A stretch of DNA of 11,410 nt from Candidatus Omnitrophota bacterium (lineage in GTDB: Bacteria; Omnitrophota; Omnitrophia; Omnitrophales; Aquincolibacteriaceae): positions 12,233-23,642 of the forward strand of contig JAHFHB010000002.1 of NCBI GenBank assembly GCA_023247135.1. The letters are read 5' to 3'. Each line of letters starts with the position of its first letter. Position 1 is the stretch's first letter. The translations under genes were made by a program, and so were the position numbers. The notes under the pieces were generated by a model. The model was not told where the DNA came from. It searched no databases and was given only the letters and a program-made list of their open reading frames with translations. Below, in pieces: positions 1 to 11,410 of the stretch.

Positions 1-1
1 A

Positions 2-424
2 AAAATCAACCCGGTCATGTCTGAAGCGCTTTTACAGGCGGCGGCCGAGGTGATTGGCAACGATACGGCGATTACGATTGCGGGCCAGTACGGGAACTTC
101 GAACTAAACGTGATGATGCCGCTCATTGCCTACAACCTGCTCGAATCGGTGCGGCTTTTGGCCAACGCGGTCAATGTTTTCACGGATCGCTGCGTGGCGG
201 GCATTGAAGCGGACCGGCGTGTCTGCGAATCACAAATTGAAAAAAGCCTGATGTTGTGTACGGCGCTCGTGCCGAGGCTCGGTTATGACAAGTCTGCCGA
301 ACTGGCCAAAGAAGCCTACAAAGCAGGCAAAACGATCCGCCAGATTGTCCTTGAAAAGAAGCTGATTCCGGAGAAAGAACTGGCCCGCCTGCTGAACGTC
401 GAGAACCTGAGCGCCGGGGAATAG
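2..424 (+). CDS. fumC: Fumarate hydratase class II, C-terminal part
   Basis: Fumarase C reversibly hydrates fumarate to L-malate in the citric acid cycle, in the cytoplasm. The frame is open from the window edge and begins with KINPVM. This is the tail of the superfamily signature GSxxMxxKxN, whose lysine-asparagine pair lies at the active site. The segment continues with GNFELN and then GIEADRR, SLMLCTALV and GYDKSAELAKEA, which match the C-terminal domain of FumC better than that of aspartase. The end (IRQIVLEKKLI) has some aspartase/fumarase mixed flavour. About 141 codons are present of the usual 460 or so, so the N-terminal two thirds lie upstream of the window. Its TAG stop is 15 bases before the cysD ATG, so the two may be co-transcribed. 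Aspartate ammonia-lyase is the main alternative. Confidence 0.85.
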   Translation, partial: KINPVMSEALLQAAAEVIGNDTAITIAGQYGNFELNVMMPLIAYNLLESVRLLANAVNVFTDRCVAGIEADRRVCESQIEKSLMLCTALVPRLGYDKSAELAKEAYKAGKTIRQIVLEKKLIPEKELARLLNVENLSAGE

Positions 425-439
425 TTCTCAATATTGTTT

Positions 440-1321
440 ATGACACAATTAGAAAAACTCGAAAGCCAGTCTGTTTACATTTTGCGCGAGGCCTACAGCC
501 AGTTCAAGAATCTGGCTATGCTTTGGTCGATCGGCAAAGACAGCACCGTCCTTCTCTGGCTGTCGCGCAAGGCTTTTTTCGGCCACGTGCCTTTCCCGCT
601 CGTCCACATCGACACCAGCTACAAAATTCCCGAGATGATCGAGTATCGCGACAAACTGGCGCTGGAGTTCGGCCTCAACATGGTGGTGGGGCAGAATAAG
701 CAGGCGCTCGAAGAAAAGCGAACTTACCCCGACGGCAATCTGGACCGGATCAACTGCTGTAAAACACTCAAGACCGAAGCTCTGCGCAACACGCTTTCGG
801 GCGCCTGGACGCGCCAGCGGCTCAATCACCAGACCCGCAAGTACGAGCCCGACGCGAATAAAGAACCGTACACCGGCGTGATTGTCGGCGTGCGCTCGGA
901 TGAAGAGGGCAGTCGTTCGAAGGAGCGCTATTTCTCGCCGCGCGACAAGCGCAACGACTGGGACGTGGGCGATCAGCCGCCGGAACTCTGGAATCAATTC
1001 AAAACCGAATATGCCCCGGGTACGCATATCCGCGTGCACCCGTTGCTGGACTGGACGGAGCTCGACATCTGGGAATACATCGAGTAGGAAAAAATTCCGG
1101 TGACGTCGCTTTATTTTGACCGCGGCAAAGGTGAGCGCTACCGTTCGCTGGGCTGCTTCCCGTGCACGTTTCCCGTGCAATCCACGGCGAAAAATGTCAA
1201 AGAGATCATTGAGGAGCTCAAGACCGGCAAGTTTGCCAATATCGCCGAGCGTTCGGGCCGCGCGCAGGACGCTGAGGACGGCGGCGGTCTCGAGACTTTG
1301 CGTAAGGATGGTTACATGTGA
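440..1321 (+). pseudogene. cysD: Sulfate adenylyltransferase subunit 2 (CysD), interrupted by an in-frame TAG
   Basis: CysD is the catalytic ATP-sulfurylase subunit that joins ATP and sulfate to form APS, driven by CysN GTP hydrolysis. The PP-loop SIGKDST is at residues 30-36, followed by family motifs FPLVHIDTSYK, RSDEEGSRSKER and HPLLDWTELDIWEYIE. Codon 216 (1085-1087) is TAG, but the same frame then reads EKIPVTSLYFDRGKGERYRSLG and ends in GGGLETLRKDGYM, the normal CysD C-terminus. The whole frame is 293 codons, close to family length (about 300). A single substitution from CAG or GAG would explain the stop. The ATG at 440 is preferred over an in-frame TTG at 434, because it gives the normal N-terminus. 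Upstream termination would remove about 78 residues, including the RSLGC segment. It is adjacent to cysNC, its usual partner. It could be a recent pseudogene, a sequencing error or a readthrough gene. Confidence 0.9.
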
Positions 1322-3126
1322 TGAAGCCCCAAAAGGAAAACCAGGGTCAGCAGGAAAAAATGAACATCGTGATCGTGGGCCATGTGGACCACGGCAAAAG
1401 CACGGTGATCGGCCGCCTCCTGGCGGATACGGACTCCCTGCCCAAAGGCAAACTGGAACAGGTGCGCGCCGATTGCGAGCGCAACGCCAAACCGTTTGAA
1501 TTTGCGTTTCTGCTGGACGCGCTCAAAGACGAACGGGCCCAAGGCATTACGATTGACACGGCACGCTGTTTTTTTAAAAGCAAAAAACGCGAGTACATCA
1601 TCATCGATGCGCCGGGGCACATCGAGTTTTTAAAAAATATGGTCAGCGGGGCGGCGCGCGCCGAGGCGGCACTTTTGGTCATTGATGCGCGCGAGGGTGT
1701 TCAGGAAAATTCCCGCCGCCATGGCTACCTGCTTTCCATGCTGGGCATCCGCCAGGTGGCGGTATGCGTCAATAAAATGGACCTGGTCAATTACAGCGAG
1801 CAGGAATTCCGCAAAATCGTGGCGGAATACAGCCGTTTTCTCGAACAAATCGGGCTTCAGCCGAAATTTTTTCTGCCGGTCGCGGCTTTCAAAGGCGAGA
1901 ATATGACGGGGCCGGCTCCGAGCATGCCCTGGCACAAGGGGCCCAGCATTCTGGAGGTGCTCGATCTCTTTCAAAAAGGCGAGGCGGATGAGAAAAAACC
2001 GTTTCGCATGCCGGTGCAGGCGATTTATAAATTCACCGAACAAAATGACGACCGCCGCATTGTGGCCGGGCGTGTGGAATCCGGCAGTATCGCGGTCGGG
2101 GACAGCGTGGTATTTTTGCCGTCGCGCAAGCGTTCCGAAATTAAATCCATCGAAGTATTCAACGCCTCGCCCAAGACAAGCGCTGCCAGCGGCTATTCCT
2201 CGGGTTTTACGCTCAAGGAACAGATTTACATTAATCGCGGCGAGATCATGTGCAAGGTCGGCGATCCTTTGCCCCAGGTGAGCTCGCTCCTCAAGGTAAA
2301 AATTTTCTGGATGGGCAAAAAGCCCATGGTCTTTGACAAGGAATACCGCCTCAAGCTTGGAACGTTGCGCGTGCCGGTCAGCCTTAAAAAGCTGACCAAA
2401 GTTATTGACGCTTCGGATCTAAAAAAAGCGGATAAAAATCAGATTGAACGGCACGACGTGGCCGAGTGTATTCTGGAATCAGCCTGGCCGGTGGCTTTTG
2501 ATTTGACTGCGGATATCGAGGCGACAGGCCGCTTCGTGATTGTGGATGACTACGACATTGCCGGCGGCGGAATTATCACCGAGACCGTCGATGACAAACA
2601 GGGTGAGGTTCGCGAGCAGGTCAGCGCGCGCGAGGAAAAATGGGATTTCAGCATTGTGGAACCGGCGACACGGACGCAAAAATACGGGCATCGCGCCAAA
2701 CTGATTCTTTTGACGGGCCCGGTGGGCGTTGATAAAAAAGCCATCGCCAAAGAAGTTGAAAAGCAGTTGTTTGAAAAGGGCTGTAAGACTTACTTTCTCG
2801 GCATCGGCAATCTTCTCAGGGGTGTGGATGCCGACATGGATCGCCACAAGAAATCGCGGCGCGAACACGTGCGCCGCCTGGGCGAGGTCGGGCACATTAT
2901 GGTCGATGCCGGTCTGATCTGCCTGGCCACGGCCAGCAATCTCGATGACGAAGAACTGCGGCTTCTGCAAGAAATCGTAAGCCGCGATGATCTTGTGATT
3001 ATCAACGTCGGCGCCAATCATTTTCGCGACGGCGCGGTGGATTTACAGCTCAAGGAATCCGAACGTCTTGAAGCGCAAGTCAAGAAAGCCCTGGCTCTGA
3101 TCGCAGAGTCCGTTCAGGGTGAATGA
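1321..3126 (+). CDS. cysNC: CysN-CysC fusion: sulfate adenylyltransferase GTPase subunit with degenerate APS-kinase domain
   Basis: The N-terminal part is the CysN GTPase, which couples GTP hydrolysis to APS synthesis by CysD. Translation-factor-type motifs are intact: G1 GHVDHGKST (residues 20-28), ERAQGITIDTA, G3 DAPGH (96-100) and G4 NKMD (151-154). Beta-barrel domains follow to about residue 450. The C-terminal 140 residues align in order with CysC (RREHVRRLGEVGHIMVDAGLI). However, the P-loop expected as GxxGxGKST reads GPVGVDKKA at 466-474, and the expected DGDN motif reads LGIGN. APS-kinase activity is therefore doubtful, while a structural role is possible. The ATG at 1321 overlaps the cysD stop by one base, and a GTG lies just before it. 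A second in-frame ATG at 1360 has a better-spaced AGGA and starts right before the GTPase fold, so the first 13 residues are uncertain. It overlaps hflX by four bases. Confidence 0.9.
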   Translation: MKPQKENQGQQEKMNIVIVGHVDHGKSTVIGRLLADTDSLPKGKLEQVRADCERNAKPFEFAFLLDALKDERAQGITIDTARCFFKSKKREYIIIDAPGHIEFLKNMVSGAARAEAALLVIDAREGVQENSRRHGYLLSMLGIRQVAVCVNKMDLVNYSEQEFRKIVAEYSRFLEQIGLQPKFFLPVAAFKGENMTGPAPSMPWHKGPSILEVLDLFQKGEADEKKPFRMPVQAIYKFTEQNDDRRIVAGRVESGSIAVGDSVVFLPSRKRSEIKSIEVFNASPKTSAASGYSSGFTLKEQIYINRGEIMCKVGDPLPQVSSLLKVKIFWMGKKPMVFDKEYRLKLGTLRVPVSLKKLTKVIDASDLKKADKNQIERHDVAECILESAWPVAFDLTADIEATGRFVIVDDYDIAGGGIITETVDDKQGEVREQVSAREEKWDFSIVEPATRTQKYGHRAKLILLTGPVGVDKKAIAKEVEKQLFEKGCKTYFLGIGNLLRGVDADMDRHKKSRREHVRRLGEVGHIMVDAGLICLATASNLDDEELRLLQEIVSRDDLVIINVGANHFRDGAVDLQLKESERLEAQVKKALALIAESVQGE

Positions 3127-4223
3127 ACAAGCCCCGCGATAAAGCCTTCCTGGTGATTCTGCGCCCGCACACCCAACCGCGGGAATTTCTGCGTGAAAGC
3201 TACGAGGAAATGAAAGAACTTGCCGAATCCGCGCTGGTACGCGTGCTCGGGTTTGAGACTCAATCGATTGACCGGCCCAGCCCCAGCCACTACATCCGCG
3301 AAGGCAAGCTCGAAGAAGTCCGCCGCGAGGCGAAAGAAGTTGGGGCGAACGTCTTGATTTTTAACACGAATCTTTCGCCCGGGCAAATCCGCAACATTGA
3401 AAAGTTTGCGGGGATTCCGGTGGTGGACCGCACCGGCCTGATTCTGGATATTTTCGGGCGCAGGGCCAAGTCGGCAGAGGGCAAACTGCAGGTTGAACTG
3501 GCGCGGCTGAACTACATGCTGCCGCGCCTCGGCGGACTTGGCGTCGTGCTCTCCCGTTTGGGCGGCGGCGTGGGCAGCAGCGGCCCGGGTGAAACGGAAC
3601 TTGAAACCGACCGCCGCAAAGTCAGGCTGAGGATCAAGCGCGTGAAAGAAGAACTGGAACACGTGCGCCAGCACCGCGGCCTCATTCGCGCCGGCCGTAA
3701 AAGAAAAAATCTGACGGCGGGGGCGATTGTCGGGTACACCAATGCCGGTAAATCAACGCTGCTGCACGCGCTGACGGGCGCGGATGCTTACATCGAAGAT
3801 AAAATGTTCGCGACGCTCGATCCTAAATCCAGCCTGTGCCGTTTGGGCAGCGGCGCGAGCCTTCTTCTGATCGATACGGTGGGTTTCTTGCGCGATCTGC
3901 CGCATGCGCTGGTGGAAGCGTTTCATGCCACGCTGGAAGAAGTTTCCGAGGCGGATTTTTTAATTCATGTGCTGGATGTCGCCGATCCGGATGCCTGGGA
4001 GCATAAGCAAAGCGTCGAGGAAGTCTTGAAAGAACTGGGGGCTGGAGAGAAACCACAGCTTTTGGTGCTGAACAAGGCGGATCAGCTCAACCCGGAAATG
4101 GCGGCAAGCATTCAGTCGCGCTGGCCGGAGGGGCTGCTGATTTCCGCGCGGGAGCGCGCGGGGCTGGAACTGCTTCTGAAAGGGCTTGAAAAGTTCAAGG
4201 GAGAAAGCCATGGCGAAAATTAA
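3123..4223 (+). CDS. hflX: Ribosome-associated GTPase HflX
   Basis: HflX binds the large ribosomal subunit and splits stalled or stressed 70S ribosomes. This protein has 366 residues and the family layout. An N-terminal nucleotide-binding-like domain contains the HYIREGKLEEV, ERR-equivalent and VVDRTGLILDIFGRRA segments. Next comes the glycine-rich linker SRLGGGVGSSGPGETELETDRR, and then the GTPase domain with G1 GYTNAGKST (204-212), G3 DTVGF (251-255) and G4 NKAD (317-320). It is shorter at the C-terminus than the E. coli protein (about 426), as in many bacterial HflX proteins. The start ATG sits in an ATGA overlap with the cysNC stop, which points to translational coupling. The stop falls inside the next gene, giving a 14-base overlap. 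A functional link with sulfate activation is not evident, and the grouping may be incidental. Confidence 0.95.
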   Translation: MNKPRDKAFLVILRPHTQPREFLRESYEEMKELAESALVRVLGFETQSIDRPSPSHYIREGKLEEVRREAKEVGANVLIFNTNLSPGQIRNIEKFAGIPVVDRTGLILDIFGRRAKSAEGKLQVELARLNYMLPRLGGLGVVLSRLGGGVGSSGPGETELETDRRKVRLRIKRVKEELEHVRQHRGLIRAGRKRKNLTAGAIVGYTNAGKSTLLHALTGADAYIEDKMFATLDPKSSLCRLGSGASLLLIDTVGFLRDLPHALVEAFHATLEEVSEADFLIHVLDVADPDAWEHKQSVEEVLKELGAGEKPQLLVLNKADQLNPEMAASIQSRWPEGLLISARERAGLELLLKGLEKFKGESHGEN

Positions 4224-5034
4224 AACAGTCCTGATCACGGGTTCTTCCAGCGGCATCGGCAGGGCCGCCGCGGAATATTTTTCAGCCAAAGGCTGGCAGG
4301 TGGCGGCGAGCATGCGCTCTCCAGAAAAAGAAACGGCTCTTGGAAAACTCGCGGGCGTGCATTGCGTGCGCCTGGATGTGACCCACGCTGAATCGATCCG
4401 CGCTGCGGTTAGAGAAGTTCAAAAGCGTTTTGGCGGCCTTGACGTGTTGGTGAATAATGCCGGGTATGGCCTGGTGGGGCCTTTTGAAAACACAACGCCG
4501 GATCAAATCCGCCGGCAGTTTGAGACCAACGTTTTCGGGCTCATGGAAACGGCGCGAGCGGTCCTGCCCGTGATGCGGGAAAGCGGCGGCGTGATTATCA
4601 ACGTGGCCTCGATCGGGGGGCGGGTGACGTTTCCGCTTTACAGCCTGTATCACGCAAGCAAATGGGCGGTGGAGGGTTTTAGCGAAGCTCTGCGTTACGA
4701 ACTCGATCCTCTGGGCGTGACGGTCAAGGTCGTGGAACCGGGGCCGATCAAAACGGATTTTTATCAGCGTTCGGCCGAGCCGGTGGCGAATCCCCGCGAT
4801 GCGGCGTATGCCTCTTTTTCCGAACGGGCTTCAAGGCACATGGACAAGTTTGTTGCTATCTTCGCGTCGAAGCCGGAAGCGGTAGCTCGCGTGATTTACC
4901 GCGCTGCGACAGATGGAAAATCGAGGCTCCGCTACCCGGCAGGCTGGGCCGCGACCCCGATTCTGCTGGGCCGCCGGCTTTTGCCGTTCGGTTTTTTTCA
5001 AGGGCTGGTGCGTCTGGTGACGCTCGGGCACTGA
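4210..5034 (+). CDS. Short-chain dehydrogenase/reductase (SDR family)
   Basis: This is a classical SDR oxidoreductase using NAD(P)(H), 274 residues long. The Rossmann motif TGSSSGIG is at residues 10-17, LDVT at about 56 and NNAG at 82-85. The catalytic serine is S134, and the YxxxK pair is Y147/K151 in LYHASKW. The PGPIKTDF segment after the active site is typical of the family. The substrate cannot be read from sequence. The overall look resembles retinol-dehydrogenase-like or carbonyl-reductase SDRs in the COG0300/COG4221 group. The C-terminal 40 residues are hydrophobic and basic (PAGWAATPILLGRRLLPFGFFQGLVRLV), so loose membrane association is possible. The ATG at 4210 was chosen because an AGGGAGAAAG Shine-Dalgarno stretch lies just upstream and the fold begins immediately. 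A longer in-frame start at 4186 would lie within hflX and adds only eight polar residues. Confidence 0.9.
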   Translation: MAKIKTVLITGSSSGIGRAAAEYFSAKGWQVAASMRSPEKETALGKLAGVHCVRLDVTHAESIRAAVREVQKRFGGLDVLVNNAGYGLVGPFENTTPDQIRRQFETNVFGLMETARAVLPVMRESGGVIINVASIGGRVTFPLYSLYHASKWAVEGFSEALRYELDPLGVTVKVVEPGPIKTDFYQRSAEPVANPRDAAYASFSERASRHMDKFVAIFASKPEAVARVIYRAATDGKSRLRYPAGWAATPILLGRRLLPFGFFQGLVRLVTLGH

Positions 5035-5067
5035 ACCGGCTTTGCCTGCTCTGCCGCAGGAAACTTC

Positions 5068-5096
5068 TTGAAGTCGGACGGGTCCGGGCTGATAAT
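5068..5096 (+). promoter_or_regulatory. Candidate sigma70-like promoter for the membrane protein/CBS cluster
   Basis: TTGAAG at 5068-5073 is separated by 17 bases from GATAAT at 5091-5096, close to the TTGACA/TATAAT consensus with ideal spacing. Transcription would begin near 5103, about 23 bases before the GTG at 5126, with GGAG at 5114-5117 as ribosome site. The spacer carries the small palindrome CGGACGGGTCCG (5075-5086), and ACTTC-TT-GAAGT overlaps the -35 box at 5064-5075. Either could serve as an operator, but nothing identifies the regulator. Confidence 0.45.
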
Positions 5097-5125
5097 ACTG
5101 GCAGTTTTCAACCGGAGCTTCTTAC

Positions 5126-5614
5126 GTGGCAGACACGCAGCAATTATTCAGGCCCAGAACGCGCGTTTTAATCGACCTTCTTTTGATTTCTGACAGTCTG
5201 CTTTTTGCCATTTTGGCCACGCAGATCGTGGAAGAACGCCTGCTTTTCAGCCTGGCTGCGGGCTGGAACTGTTTTCTCATCGGGATTTTTTATGTCATCG
5301 TCCGGCCGTTGCTTTACGTGGAGATTCGCGATGGCGCGGTCGTTGGACCGGCGCTTCTTTTTAAACGCGACTCGATTTTAATCCGCAAGATCGATGTGCG
5401 CCGGTCCCTGGAATTCCACCACAAGTCTGATTTCTGGGGGTACCGCGATTTGTGGTCCGTAGACGGGCGGCGTATCCGGCTTTACCGCCGTTTTCTGGGC
5501 AAACGCAATCAATATAAAATCATCACGACGATTAAAGATCATCCTTTCCGGGAGTCTGCGAGTCCGGCGAAACCGCCGTTGCTGCCCGACGTCCGCCCTA
5601 AAGAAAATGGCTAG
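5126..5614 (+). CDS. Two-helix membrane protein with possible PH-like C-terminal domain
   Basis: I do not recognise a named family. The 162-residue product has two strongly hydrophobic segments, at about residues 14-35 (LIDLLLISDSLLFAILATQ) and 41-61 (FSLAAGWNCFLIGIFYVIV). They are separated by a short EE-containing turn, consistent with a hairpin in the inner membrane. The remaining 100 residues are rich in beta-prone alternating stretches (YVEIRDGAVVGPALLFKRDSI, KIDVRRSLEF, LWSVDGRRIRLYRR). This is the pattern of membrane-anchored bacterial PH (DUF304/bPH) domains, where two helices precede the domain. That assignment is an inference. The start is GTG, chosen because GGAG precedes it at suitable spacing and a promoter lies just upstream. 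The end overlaps a small membrane-protein frame by eight bases, so the two are probably co-translated. Confidence 0.7.
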   Translation: MADTQQLFRPRTRVLIDLLLISDSLLFAILATQIVEERLLFSLAAGWNCFLIGIFYVIVRPLLYVEIRDGAVVGPALLFKRDSILIRKIDVRRSLEFHHKSDFWGYRDLWSVDGRRIRLYRRFLGKRNQYKIITTIKDHPFRESASPAKPPLLPDVRPKENG

Positions 5615-5729
5615 AAACCTGCTCCGGCAGAGGCTGGTGCTGGCAGTGCTTTTCCTGCCGCTGGTCACCTGGATCGTCATCATGATTCTTCACTACACAG
5701 GACATCTGCATTTAAAGCCGGCCCCATGA
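5607..5729 (+). CDS. Small single-helix membrane protein (40 residues)
   Basis: This short frame begins MARNLLRQRLVLAVLF and ends HLHLKPAP. It has a basic N-terminus (R3, R7, R9) followed by about 20 hydrophobic residues (LVLAVLFLPLVTWIVIMIL). That predicts one transmembrane helix with the N-terminus in the cytoplasm. The ATG overlaps the end of the preceding gene by eight bases. The TGA stop lies in an ATGA overlap with the CBS-protein start, the usual arrangement for coupled genes. It fills the only gap between two well-supported genes exactly. No function can be assigned. It could assist the neighbouring membrane protein or tether the CBS protein. The ribosome site is weak (AAAGAAAA), consistent with coupling to upstream translation. 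Confidence 0.6.
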   Translation: MARNLLRQRLVLAVLFLPLVTWIVIMILHYTGHLHLKPAP

Positions 5730-6169
5730 AATCCATTTTGCTTCGCGAGGTCATGAACCGGCCGGTTGCTTCCATCGGTATTCATGAAGCTTTCAGCAAG
5801 GTTGAGGAGAAGCTCCGCAACAAAAAAATTCGGCATCTGCCGGTGCTGGATGAAGAACGCCGGGTGGCGGGGCTGATCAGCCAGCGCGATCTCTTCCGTA
5901 TCGTGTCGCCGCGCCGTACGGAAGACGGCGAAGAAGTCTACGATCCGGCGGCGCTTGACCGTATCCTGCTTGCCAAAGTCATGACTCATCCGGTGGTTAC
6001 TCTGCACGCGGAAGACCCCCTGGCGGCGGCTGTAAAGCTGATGAGCCGTGACAAGCTGGGGTGTATTCCGATCGTAGATGCCGAGCGGCGCCTGCTGGGC
6101 ATCGTTACCAAAACCGACATTCTGAAGTTCCTCGACCGCGCCTTTCACCCTTCCGAGACCCGCTTCTAG
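5726..6169 (+). CDS. Tandem CBS-domain protein
   Basis: The 147-residue cytoplasmic protein consists of two CBS domains and nothing else. The first spans about residues 8-62 (VMNRPVASIGIHEAFSKVEE through VAGLISQRDLFRI), the second about 86-141 (VMTHPVVTLHAEDPLAAAVK through LLGIVTKTDILKFL). A Bateman pair like this usually binds an adenosine nucleotide (AMP, ATP or S-adenosylmethionine) in the cleft and signals energy state to a partner. The G-x-(I/V)-(S/T)-x-x-D nucleotide motif is present in both repeats (GLISQRD and GIVTKTD). Insertion of SPRRTEDGEEVYDPAALDR between the domains forms a charged linker, as in many stand-alone CBS proteins annotated as acetoin-utilisation-like or IMPDH-like. 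The ATG overlaps the stop of the small membrane protein. No effector domain is present, so the partner is unknown. Confidence 0.92.
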   Translation: MKSILLREVMNRPVASIGIHEAFSKVEEKLRNKKIRHLPVLDEERRVAGLISQRDLFRIVSPRRTEDGEEVYDPAALDRILLAKVMTHPVVTLHAEDPLAAAVKLMSRDKLGCIPIVDAERRLLGIVTKTDILKFLDRAFHPSETRF

Positions 6170-6216
6170 TTAAAAAATAATTAAAAGGGGGTTATCGGGC
6201 TCGTAATATGAATTTA

Positions 6217-6242
6217 AATTAATATTAAATTTAATATTAATT
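6217..6242. repeat. 26-bp perfect AT-only palindrome
   Basis: Thirteen bases on each side of the AAA|TTT centre (between 6229 and 6230) are exactly complementary, with no loop, and the element contains only A and T. It could be a dimeric regulator's operator, a bidirectional AT-hairpin terminator or a DNA-unwinding/bending site. The sequence alone does not decide. Confidence 0.8.
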
Positions 6243-6286
6243 ATTAAGCGCTTGTAATTTAGCTGAAGGGCGGGTAACTTTTAATT

Positions 6287-6332
6287 AGCGCAAAGAAACA
6301 CTTTGCCCTCGTATCAGGGTTTGCTTAACGCT
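6287..6332 (+). promoter_or_regulatory. Possible switchable leader stem-loops
   Basis: GCAAAG (6290-6295) can pair with CTTTGC (6301-6306) across a five-base loop. Alternatively AGCG-CAAA (6287-6294) can pair with TTTG (6320-6323) and CGCT (6329-6332), enclosing a CCCT/AGGG stem (6306-6309 with 6316-6319). The two folds exclude each other, as in attenuators, but stems are short and this may be chance. It does not match a riboswitch consensus I know. Confidence 0.25.
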
Positions 6333-6367
6333 CAAAAAAGGCAGTTTCAAAAATTCTGAAAAAGATC

Positions 6368-6402
6368 ATGAGGATGCATCTGCGTCTACGAGGCAATAAT
6401 TG

Positions 6403-6403
<1 letters not shown>
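6368..6403 (+). CDS. Upstream mini-frame (MRMHLRLRGNN)
   Basis: An 11-codon reading frame starts at ATG 6368 (a second ATG at 6374) and ends with TGA 6401-6403. Its last base is the first base of the giant gene's ATG (TGATG). This geometry would allow terminating ribosomes to reinitiate on the giant gene. The peptide is basic and shows no resemblance to known attenuator peptides. Its own ribosome site is poor (GAAAAAG), so translation is uncertain. Confidence 0.3.

Positions 6404-11410
<5,007 letters not shown>

Larger units (their letters stand above)
6170..6402 (+). other. AT-rich intergenic region and leader of the giant gene
   Basis: This 233-base gap is sharply AT-rich compared with both sides. 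It holds a perfect 26-bp palindrome (6217-6242), overlapping stem-loop possibilities (6287-6332) and an 11-codon mini-frame (6368-6403). The promoter of the giant gene must lie here or read in from upstream, but I see no convincing -35/-10 pair. There is no clear GC-rich hairpin followed by a T-run that would terminate the CBS operon. Confidence 0.7.

Noticed and set aside
1085..1087. Pyrrolysine codon or TAG-reassigned genetic code
   Set aside because: No pyrrolysine enzyme family is involved, the position aligns with an ordinary Q/E/R residue, and three nearby genes use TAG as a true stop.
449..1180. A 243-residue open frame on the minus strand
   Set aside because: It lies exactly opposite cysD, whose + strand product has clear family motifs. 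GC-rich codon bias makes long antisense frames common. The same reasoning removes the other minus-strand frames over cysNC, hflX and the dehydrogenase.
1100..1321. Independent gene starting at GTG 1100 after the cysD stop
   Set aside because: It has no ribosome site and its product is simply the C-terminal tail of CysD in the same frame.
6306..6319. Intrinsic terminator CCCT/AGGG
   Set aside because: The stem is only four pairs and no T-run follows; TTTGCTT is not enough.
6260..6335. Cyclic-di-GMP (GEMM) riboswitch, prompted by GCGCAAAG
   Set aside because: Only a short string matches. The paired helices and the tetraloop-receptor arrangement of that class cannot be built from this leader.

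Overview
This looks like a bacterial chromosomal segment with moderately high GC, one AT-rich gap, and every supportable gene on the + strand. No marker fixes the taxon. The very long open frame at the right end (signal peptide, Tiki/ChaN-like motifs, embedded palindromic repeats, AAA+ ATPase) recalls the giant proteins known from candidate phylum Omnitrophota. That assignment is an inference held with low to moderate confidence.

Layout. Bases 1-424 hold the 3' end of a class II fumarase gene. A tightly packed run follows: cysD (440-1321, interrupted by an in-frame TAG at codon 216), a cysN-cysC fusion (1321-3126), hflX (3123-4223) and a short-chain dehydrogenase (4210-5034). Each junction overlaps or nearly touches, so this reads as one transcription unit. 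CysD and CysN together would make ATP sulfurylase, which activates sulfate to APS. The CysC-like tail of the fusion has lost the consensus P-loop residues, so PAPS formation by this protein is doubtful. HflX and the dehydrogenase have no obvious functional tie to sulfate.

A sigma70-like promoter at 5068-5096 precedes a second small cluster: a two-helix membrane protein with a possible PH-like C-terminal half (5126-5614), an unlisted 40-residue single-helix protein (5607-5729) and a tandem CBS-domain protein (5726-6169), each overlapping the next.

Bases 6170-6402 are AT-rich and noncoding. They carry a 26-bp perfect palindrome, mutually exclusive leader stem-loops and an 11-codon upstream reading frame whose stop overlaps the next start.

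From 6403 to the window end one frame stays open for more than 1,669 codons. It encodes a signal peptide, two halves of a Tiki/ChaN-like domain, uncharacterised segments, a charged helical region and the beginning of an AAA+ ATPase with Walker A and B motifs. At least nine dispersed palindromic repeat elements of several kinds lie inside this gene, in different frames and orientations, and none closes the frame. This gene and the decaying cysD-cysNC pair are the two most notable things in the window.
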